In this document: positions 58,603-64,000 of the stretch, piece by piece
Position numbering within the stretch: the first letter of the stretch is position 1
Layout: each line of letters starts with the position of its first letter
Assembly (NCBI GenBank): GCA_964529285.1
Contig: CAZGWK010000014.1
Span: 4,738 to 68,737, forward strand
Direction: 5' to 3'
DNA: 64,000 bases
Source of the DNA: SURF-21 sp964529285
GTDB lineage: Bacteria > Actinomycetota > Geothermincolia > Geothermincolales > RBG-13-55-18
Notes under the pieces: generated by a model
What the model saw: only the letters and a program-made list of their open reading frames with translations
Told to the model about the DNA's origin: nothing
Database searches by the model: none
Program-made: the position numbers and the translations under genes

Positions 58603-60738
58603 TTGGGTTGTCACGGATTCCGTAAGGGCATGTTGCCCAGGAGATTGGGGGCACTGCTGGCGGTATGTGTATTGCTCGCTGCGCCGGCGGTCGAGATGGA
58701 AGGCGCGAGCGCGCAGGATGAAGCGGCCGGACCGCAGCTCCCCATATTGCTTCTTAATGGAGCGGTCTATGCGGAGCAGTACGATGAGGGCACCATCCCC
58801 GCGTCTTTCCGGGTGGGGGGCTACCCCTCCCGGGTTACGGCCCTCTACATGGTGCAGTGCGAGGGACCCGTGAAAGAAGCCTGGGTGGAAGACCTGCGGC
58901 GCATAGGAGGTGAACCCCGGGGTTACCTGCCCTATAACGCGCTGCTGGTGGGGATGGACGGCAACACCCGTTCGCGCATGGGAGAACTGGACTTCGTGGC
59001 CTGGTACGGGCTGTACCAGCCTTACTTCAAGATCTCACCCGCCCTGCAGCTCCGGCTTTCCCAGGGGGGAGAGGTGGATGCGCTGGCCTTAGTATTTTCA
59101 GCTCGTTTCCTCGCCGATACCCTGAACGCACTGGATGCATTGCCCGTGCAGGTCATCGCCGCGGAGTCCGACACCTGGTGCGCGGTGATCGCGCTGCACA
59201 TGCCCGTGGACGCCATAAGCGGCGTAGCCGCACTTCCGGCGGTGGAATGGGTGGAGTTAAACACGCATGGAACGCTCCCGGGTTTGGGCGCGGGCGACTT
59301 CGATATAGAAGGCAGCGAGGCGATCTTACCCCAGGCGTTAAGCGATGAGAAAGAGCTCCTGGCCCTGGTAGACACGGGACTCGGTACAGGAGGCATGCAA
59401 GGCCTCCCGGCCGAGTTGGCCGGAAACGTAGTCTCCCTCGACAGTTTGCGGGGAGACGATGGAGCGGATCCCGACGGTCACGGTACGGCGGTAGCGGGGT
59501 GTGTGTCGAGTGCGAAGTATCCCGGGGTGGCTGCCAGCCCTTCCGCCAGGCCGGCGATCATCGCTTACGCCGGCGGTTACGGCATGTCATGTCCCCCGCT
59601 GCCCCTGTCTCTCTACGCGCTGCTGGACAAGGCGTACGCGCGCGGCGCAAGGGTCTTCCTATCGGGCAGTGTGCCAGAGGGCAGGGAATCCCTTGGCGCA
59701 TACGGTATCTATGCATCGCAGCGCGATGCCTTTGTGTGGAAACATCCCGACATGATGGTCGTGGAGCCGGCTGGCAACGAGGGTACTGATGCGGATAAGG
59801 ACGGGATCGTGGACAGCGGCAGCTTGCTGGGGGGGGCGGCGGCGAAAAACGTCCTCAGCGTGGGGGGATGTGAAAGCCCCGCCCCCGTTTCCGAAAGCGA
59901 AGCGGCGCTGAGCTATGCGGAGCTGGAGAGTATCTTTCCCGGCGTTTTCCCGTCTCAGCCACTGCGGGACGACTCCAGTGCGGACGCCGAGGCGGGCATG
60001 GCAGCCTTCAGTTCACGCGGTCCCACGCGGGACGACAGGATCAAGCCCGACCTGGTTGCACCGGCGACGGATATTCCGACCATCTCCTCTGGAGGCACGG
60101 AAACGGCGGCCGGCTTACTCGCCTCCCAGGCGCCGGGCATCGTTCGTGCTTACGGCACAAGTATGGCTGCCGCTCAGGCCGCGGCAAACCTGGCCGGCAT
60201 GCGCCTCCCGTTATCCGTTGCTCAGACGGTGGATCCGTCCGCCGCGCTGCTCAAGGCTTTCGCCGTCAACGGGGCGGTGGACTTGAGCCCGGGGCAATAC
60301 GGCGAGGAGGACATGGAGGTCCCGCGCGCCCCCAATGCGGTTGAGGGCTGGGGCAGGCTTGACCTGGACGCTTTCACGCGGACGAGTTCCTGGATTAAAG
60401 TGCTCGACGACACTGAGGGTATGCGCCAGGGGGAGTCCCGCGTCTACCGCATAGAGGTCAGCACCGGCAGCGAGCTGCGGGTGACCCTCGCATGGTGCGA
60501 CTACCCCTCGCTCCCGGAGGCCAGGCTCCACCTGGTGAACGACTTGGATATGCGGCTCGTGGATCCCGAAGGCAAGGTTTACTATCCCAACGGCAGGAAT
60601 TCCAGGGATCCACTGAACAACGTGGAGAGGATCGTCCTCGATATAGGGGACAAGCCCGGGGACTACACCGTCGAGCTGGAAGGCTGGAACACGCCTTTTT
60701 CGCCGCAGCCCTTCGCCCTGGTGGCCCAGGTCCTGTAG
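58603..60738 (+). CDS. Secreted subtilisin-like serine protease (S8)
   Basis: 711 residues. A signal peptide ('LGALLAVCVLLAAPAVEMEGASA', about 10-37) precedes a 200-residue propeptide-like region. The catalytic triad is visible: Asp257 in 'LALVDTGLGTGG', His293 in 'DGHGTAVAGCV', Ser520 in 'GTSMAAAQAAANLAG', with the oxyanion Asn in 'EPAGNEGTD'. A C-terminal beta domain (610-711, 'LRVTLAWCDYPSLPEARLHLVNDLDMRL') matches the kumamolisin/peptidase S8 P-domain-like module. TTG start behind GAGGAGG. Exported or cell-surface protease; monocistronic. Confidence 0.92.
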   Translation: MGCHGFRKGMLPRRLGALLAVCVLLAAPAVEMEGASAQDEAAGPQLPILLLNGAVYAEQYDEGTIPASFRVGGYPSRVTALYMVQCEGPVKEAWVEDLRRIGGEPRGYLPYNALLVGMDGNTRSRMGELDFVAWYGLYQPYFKISPALQLRLSQGGEVDALALVFSARFLADTLNALDALPVQVIAAESDTWCAVIALHMPVDAISGVAALPAVEWVELNTHGTLPGLGAGDFDIEGSEAILPQALSDEKELLALVDTGLGTGGMQGLPAELAGNVVSLDSLRGDDGADPDGHGTAVAGCVSSAKYPGVAASPSARPAIIAYAGGYGMSCPPLPLSLYALLDKAYARGARVFLSGSVPEGRESLGAYGIYASQRDAFVWKHPDMMVVEPAGNEGTDADKDGIVDSGSLLGGAAAKNVLSVGGCESPAPVSESEAALSYAELESIFPGVFPSQPLRDDSSADAEAGMAAFSSRGPTRDDRIKPDLVAPATDIPTISSGGTETAAGLLASQAPGIVRAYGTSMAAAQAAANLAGMRLPLSVAQTVDPSAALLKAFAVNGAVDLSPGQYGEEDMEVPRAPNAVEGWGRLDLDAFTRTSSWIKVLDDTEGMRQGESRVYRIEVSTGSELRVTLAWCDYPSLPEARLHLVNDLDMRLVDPEGKVYYPNGRNSRDPLNNVERIVLDIGDKPGDYTVELEGWNTPFSPQPFALVAQVL

Positions 60739-60796
60739 GTTACATGCGGGCTCCGCCGCCCGCAAGCCGGTTGTTTGATGGTAAGGGGTGATACGG

Positions 60797-61894
60797 ATGG
60801 CCGGGGATAATAACATCAATGCACGACATGACGATGTTTATGAAAACTTGCGCGCATTCCTCGACCGCTTCCCCCTGGGTTTTCCCTCCACCGAGTCCGG
60901 CGTTGAGATAAGGATATTGCGGAGGCTCTTCTCCCCTGAGGAAGCCGAGGCGGCCGTGCTGCTCTCACCCATGCCGGAGGGCGTCGAACAGATAGCCGCA
61001 CGCGCGGGTTGCGAACCCGAGGAACTCGCGCGCAAGCTCGAGGCGATGTCCAGAAAGGGGCTGGTTTTCCGTTCCCGCAGGGAGGGTCGGACCATGTACA
61101 ACGCCGCTCCTTTCATGATCGGGCTCTACGAATATTCGGTGGAGGAGATAGACGAGGAACTCGCCGCCCTCTACAAGGAATATTACGAGACGGCTTACCT
61201 GGATGAGATGGGGGCGAGCGGCGTTCCAGGTTTTCGGGTCTTCCCCATCGGCGAGAGCGTAGAGGCGGACATCACCCTGTATCCCTTCCTGGATCTGGTA
61301 GAGCGGGTGAAGGAGGCGCGGGTGATATCGGTCGCAGATTGTATATGCCGCAAGGAGGCGCGACTCATCGGGGCGGGATGCGACCATCCCATGGAGACCT
61401 GCCTGAGTTTCGGGGTAGCGGCCGAATACTATATCGAGAACGGTATCGGGCGCGAGATATCGGCTGACGAGGCTATCGATATCCTGCAAGAAGCGGACAG
61501 GGCGGGCCTGGTCCACGCCGGCGTCAACACCCGGCACCTTTCCAATATCTGCAACTGCTGCCCCTGCTGCTGTGCGTCGATGAAAGGTATAACCCGCAGG
61601 GGCATGGACAAACACCTGTTCATGAACGCCCTCTTCGAGGCGGTCGTGGACACCGGCGCCTGCAGCGCATGCGGTGAATGCGTGGAACGCTGCCCGGTTG
61701 GCGCTATCGACCTGGATGATACGGCCGGGGTGGACAGGGAGAGATGCCTGGGATGCGGGCTTTGCGCGGGCGCATGCCCCGACGATGCCATCACCATGAT
61801 CCTGCGCGAGGACCGCGAGGAGCCTTTCGACCGCGTGCTGAGCATGGGTATGGCCATCATGGAGGGCAAGCTTAAGCGGGAAGACCGGGGCTAG
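60797..61894 (+). CDS. Winged-helix plus ferredoxin Fe-S protein
   Basis: 365 residues. The N-terminal 100 residues form a winged-helix-like domain ('IAARAGCEPEELARKLEAMSRKGLVFRSRREG'). The middle has a Cys-rich region 'CICRKEARLIGAGC…METC' and 'CNCCPCCCASMKG'. The C terminus carries two [4Fe-4S] ferredoxin motifs, 'CSACGECVERCPVGAI' and 'CLGCGLCAGACPDDAI'. This architecture occurs in anaerobes in uncharacterised electron-transfer proteins. The ATG at 60797 lies eight bases after AAGGGG; GTG 60788 is the alternative. Confidence 0.85.
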   Translation: MAGDNNINARHDDVYENLRAFLDRFPLGFPSTESGVEIRILRRLFSPEEAEAAVLLSPMPEGVEQIAARAGCEPEELARKLEAMSRKGLVFRSRREGRTMYNAAPFMIGLYEYSVEEIDEELAALYKEYYETAYLDEMGASGVPGFRVFPIGESVEADITLYPFLDLVERVKEARVISVADCICRKEARLIGAGCDHPMETCLSFGVAAEYYIENGIGREISADEAIDILQEADRAGLVHAGVNTRHLSNICNCCPCCCASMKGITRRGMDKHLFMNALFEAVVDTGACSACGECVERCPVGAIDLDDTAGVDRERCLGCGLCAGACPDDAITMILREDREEPFDRVLSMGMAIMEGKLKREDRG

Positions 61895-61916
61895 AGGGCC
61901 CCAAAGCCTGCCACCG

Positions 61917-62609
61917 CTAATAGATCGGAAAGGTCAGCAGTATACCGGCACCTATGCACAGTATAGCGACGGCCAATACGAGAAACGATATCTGCATCCA
62001 TCTCGCTTTGAACTTGGTGCAGATTCCCGCGAAAAAAAGCACCGTGGCGAAGAGGACCGCCAGCAGCACGTAGTTGTCGGAGCGTTGGTTGTCTTTCAGC
62101 GCATCGCTGCGGTACGAATCGGCGAGGATCTCGTACGAACGAGATAGCTCGAGCGCAGCGCTGGTATACTCCGGCATGTCGAAGGGAGAATTTGGTGAAT
62201 CGGGGTTGTTGATAGGGTCCGTGGCCAGCCAGGCGTCCGTGGCCGCTTTCAGCTCTTGCGAAAACCACCTGTTCTTGACGAAATCGGCGAGTTCCTGTTG
62301 GTCGTTGATCGCGGAGTTTACGTATTCGGTGAACATGCCGACGTCGACCTGTATCAATTGGCCGCCCGCCGTTTGTGTCTTTACCGACTCGGTCCTGGCC
62401 GTATTGGACCTGGTGAAGTTGATGGTCATCAAGCCGCTCCAGCGCGCCGATTGGTAGGCGCACCAGGCCGTGGCTATGGTGGCAAGGGCGAGAATCGCGG
62501 CCGAGATGATCTCTACCCACTCCGCGCGGAACCTGACGCCTGCCCTTTCCAGCAAGCCGCTGTCATCTTCGGGTTCGGGTGGTTCCCTCCGGCCAGGTTT
62601 TTCCTGCAT
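61917..62609 (-). CDS. DUF4337-like membrane protein
   Basis: 230 residues. One helix near residues 33-52 ('IISAAILALATIATAWCAYQSARW'), a long soluble segment (55-175) rich in Asn, Gln and acidic residues, and two C-terminal helices (180-228). 'ATAWCAYQSARWSG' is typical of DUF4337-type proteins, whose function is unknown. The frame ends at TAG near 61919. Monocistronic, with a TATCCTCCT-type ribosome complement upstream (GGAGGATATTCAG before ATG). Confidence 0.75.
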   Translation of the reverse strand: MQEKPGRREPPEPEDDSGLLERAGVRFRAEWVEIISAAILALATIATAWCAYQSARWSGLMTINFTRSNTARTESVKTQTAGGQLIQVDVGMFTEYVNSAINDQQELADFVKNRWFSQELKAATDAWLATDPINNPDSPNSPFDMPEYTSAALELSRSYEILADSYRSDALKDNQRSDNYVLLAVLFATVLFFAGICTKFKARWMQISFLVLAVAILCIGAGILLTFPIY

Positions 62610-62659
62610 CTGAATATCCTCCTGCGGCCCTTTCTCCGCTCCGCCAGCGCCTTCCCCGC

Positions 62660-63076
62660 TTAGTTCCTTCGCAGTCCTTCCTTCGACCCCTTGAGGGTGA
62701 ATGATTGCCCCCTGAGATCCGTAAGCACTACGTTGCCATCTTCGTTCTTGACTATATCCCAGCTCTCGAACTCGCCTGTTTCTTCATTCCTGTCCTCGAA
62801 TACGAGCTCCAACCTGATCGCATCCTCGGACTGGAAAATATCGTAAGCCCCATTTTTGACTTCGCCGGCGATGGCCGCCCTGAAAGTGTTATCCGAAGCG
62901 AGAACGACCAGGTCACCCTCGTTCCCCTCGAAAGTGAAGGAATCCCCCTCTTCCATCAGGATGTCGTCTATATCGATCCTCTGGTCTTCGCCGCTGTCGC
63001 CGCAGCCGGAGGCGGCGGGAATGGCGATGACAAGAAGAAGGGTTAGCGCAACGAATGGCAAGCAGTTCCTCTTCAT
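62660..63076 (-). CDS. Small lipoprotein, unknown
   Basis: About 138 residues with a lipoprotein signal ('PFVALTLLLVIAIPAASGC', Cys24), then a beta-rich acidic domain with alternating strands ('EEGDSFTFEGNEGDLVVLASD', 'EDAIRLELVFEDRNEETG'). No family recognised. The ATG at 63076 has AAAGGTGAGG upstream; the longer frame to 63148 lacks a signal context. Confidence 0.75.
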   Translation of the reverse strand: MKRNCLPFVALTLLLVIAIPAASGCGDSGEDQRIDIDDILMEEGDSFTFEGNEGDLVVLASDNTFRAAIAGEVKNGAYDIFQSEDAIRLELVFEDRNEETGEFESWDIVKNEDGNVVLTDLRGQSFTLKGSKEGLRRN

Positions 63077-63367
63077 CACCTCACCTTTCCGCTGGGACCC
63101 GCTGCAGCGAGATCCGGTTTGATGTATGCAATCCGCAGCAAGCAGCACTTTTAACGCCGCAGTGCCGATAGATATTATACCGCTTTTATTCAGGCCGATG
63201 TTGCGTGCAGAAGATCGCGGGAAAAGATAGTATATATTGTATGATCGCGGCCATGAAGAGCCGTTCGGATCGCGCGCATGGTTGCCGGTGGAATCAAGCT
63301 GGCGGACCTATGAGTTGAATCAGGGCGATTTTTCTGCAAGCCTGGAATGATTAAATCGGAGGTTGAT

Positions 63368-63862
63368 ATGTCGAGAGAGAACAAGGTTGTGAGCGTGGGC
63401 GACAAGGCACCGGATTTTGAGCTTCCGGACGCGGTAAGCGGGAACACGGTCGAACTTGCGCACCTCCTGGGTCAGCCGCTGCTCATCTACTTCGGCCGCG
63501 GGACCTGGTGACCTCATTGCCGCGAGTATATGGGTCATATACGCGAAATCTATAGCGAATTCGAGAAACGTGGCGCCCGTGCGGTAGTGATCCTCCCTGA
63601 GAAAATTGAGCGCATGCAGAAGTTCCTGGAGGAGCACAACTATCCTTTCCCAGTACTTTCAGACGGCGGGAGAGAGGTTGTCAAGGAGTACGGAGTCTAC
63701 GTAAGGGTCAACCTCGAGTCGGTGCATATCGCGCGGCCGGCGGATTTCGTACTCGACCCCGAGGGCACCATCAAGTACATCTTCATCGCCAGTATACAGA
63801 CCGAGTATGCAAAGGACGAGGACATCTTAGCAACCCTGGACGATATGAAGGCCGGAGAATGA
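63368..63862 (+). CDS. Peroxiredoxin-like selenoprotein with in-frame UGA (UxxC)
   Basis: A 164-residue AhpC/TSA-type thioredoxin-fold protein: 'VGDKAPDFELPDAVSG', 'LLIYFGRGTW', then codon 48 TGA (63509-63511) at the position where relatives have the peroxidatic Cys, then 'PHCREYMGHIREI' (Cys51) and 'ADFVLDPEGTIKYIF'. Reading UGA as selenocysteine gives a UxxC redox motif, and frame and homology continue unbroken to the stop at 63862. A SECIS-like hairpin begins 10 bases after the UGA. CGGAGG precedes the ATG. It would reduce peroxides or disulfides. selA, selB and selC are not in the window. An inactivating mutation is the alternative. Confidence 0.85.
63521..63545 (+). promoter_or_regulatory. 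Candidate bacterial SECIS element
   Basis: CGC, a GA bulge, then GTATATG pairs with CATATAC and GCG around a GGT loop. The apical loop starts 21 bases after the UGA, within the spacing usual for bacterial SECIS elements, and begins with two Gs as in known SelB-binding loops. Confidence 0.7.
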
Positions 63863-63865
63863 GAA

Positions 63866-63937
63866 GGGGATCGTATCCTTATTTTTGAATAGTATGGTAA
63901 TTTATGGTTGTAAATTCAAAAATAAGGATACGACCCC
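63866..63937. repeat. Large perfect inverted repeat
   Basis: TCGTATCCTTATTTTTGAAT (63871-63890) and its exact complement (63914-63933) with a 23-base loop; GGGG/CCCC extend the stem past one bulged A. No T-run follows, so it looks like a mobile or REP-like palindrome rather than a simple terminator. Confidence 0.8.
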
Positions 63938-63945
63938 TAAATAAG

Positions 63946-64000
<55 letters not shown>

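Noticed and set aside
63368..63511. Pseudogene caused by a nonsense mutation in the peroxiredoxin-like gene.
   Set aside because: The TGA replaces precisely the redox Cys, the frame is intact on both sides, and a SECIS-like hairpin follows; recoding is the better explanation, though not proven.

Overview
The window is a GC-rich bacterial chromosome segment, most likely from an anaerobic member of the Actinomycetota (Geothermincolia-like lineages came to mind, but this is inference). Supporting signs are a type A RNase P RNA with its own promoter, a DivIVA-domain protein, many GTG/TTG starts, and a large set of CoA-ester, flavin, Fe-S and molybdopterin enzymes. No ribosomal protein or rRNA gene is present to fix the taxonomy.

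Layout. 0.2-13 kb is mixed housekeeping and accessory material: an SCP2 lipid-binding protein, a small HTH regulator, an ADP-forming acyl-CoA synthetase alpha-type protein, a creatininase-family hydrolase, an amidohydrolase, rnpB, an MGH1-type glycosidase, a holin-like membrane protein, an MFS transporter with an alpha/beta hydrolase, a secreted CAP-domain lipoprotein, a short ketopantoate-reductase-like protein and a hotdog thioesterase. 13.1-16.9 kb is a tandem array of four paralogous short-chain dehydrogenases, followed by a 150-bp tandem foldback repeat and divIVA. 18.4-22.7 kb is one 1439-residue HEAT-repeat protein.

23.3-44.6 kb is a catabolic island read almost entirely on the minus strand. 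It holds two AMP-forming acyl-CoA ligases, three short Fe-S old-yellow-enzyme-type reductases, two enoyl-CoA hydratases, an acyl-CoA dehydrogenase, a thiolase-like protein with its DUF35 partner, two molybdopterin oxidoreductases around a reductive-dehalogenase-like Fe-S protein, a UroD-like methyltransferase and an amidohydrolase. Two paralogous regulators that fuse a MerR-type HTH to a TetR-type repressor are placed divergently to the island's transcription units. Both divergent intergenic regions carry an 18-bp FadR-like palindrome, so the island is probably an acyl-CoA-responsive regulon for an unusual carboxylic acid (sterol-, terpene- or alicyclic-like; substrate unknown).

45.9-55.1 kb encodes an envelope protein with about sixteen 27-residue repeats, a Ser/Thr kinase, a multi-GAF histidine kinase and a metallophosphoesterase. 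55.5-64 kb holds an HdeD-like membrane protein, a cupin, a MtaA-like methyltransferase, a secreted subtilase, a winged-helix/ferredoxin protein, a lipoprotein, an in-frame-UGA peroxiredoxin-like selenoprotein, and the 3' part of a tRNA-Lys gene.

The most notable observations are the UxxC selenoprotein with a SECIS-like hairpin, the MerR-TetR regulators with matching operators, a dispersed hairpin repeat with compensatory stem changes at three loci, and the molybdopterin/reductive-dehalogenase-like operon.
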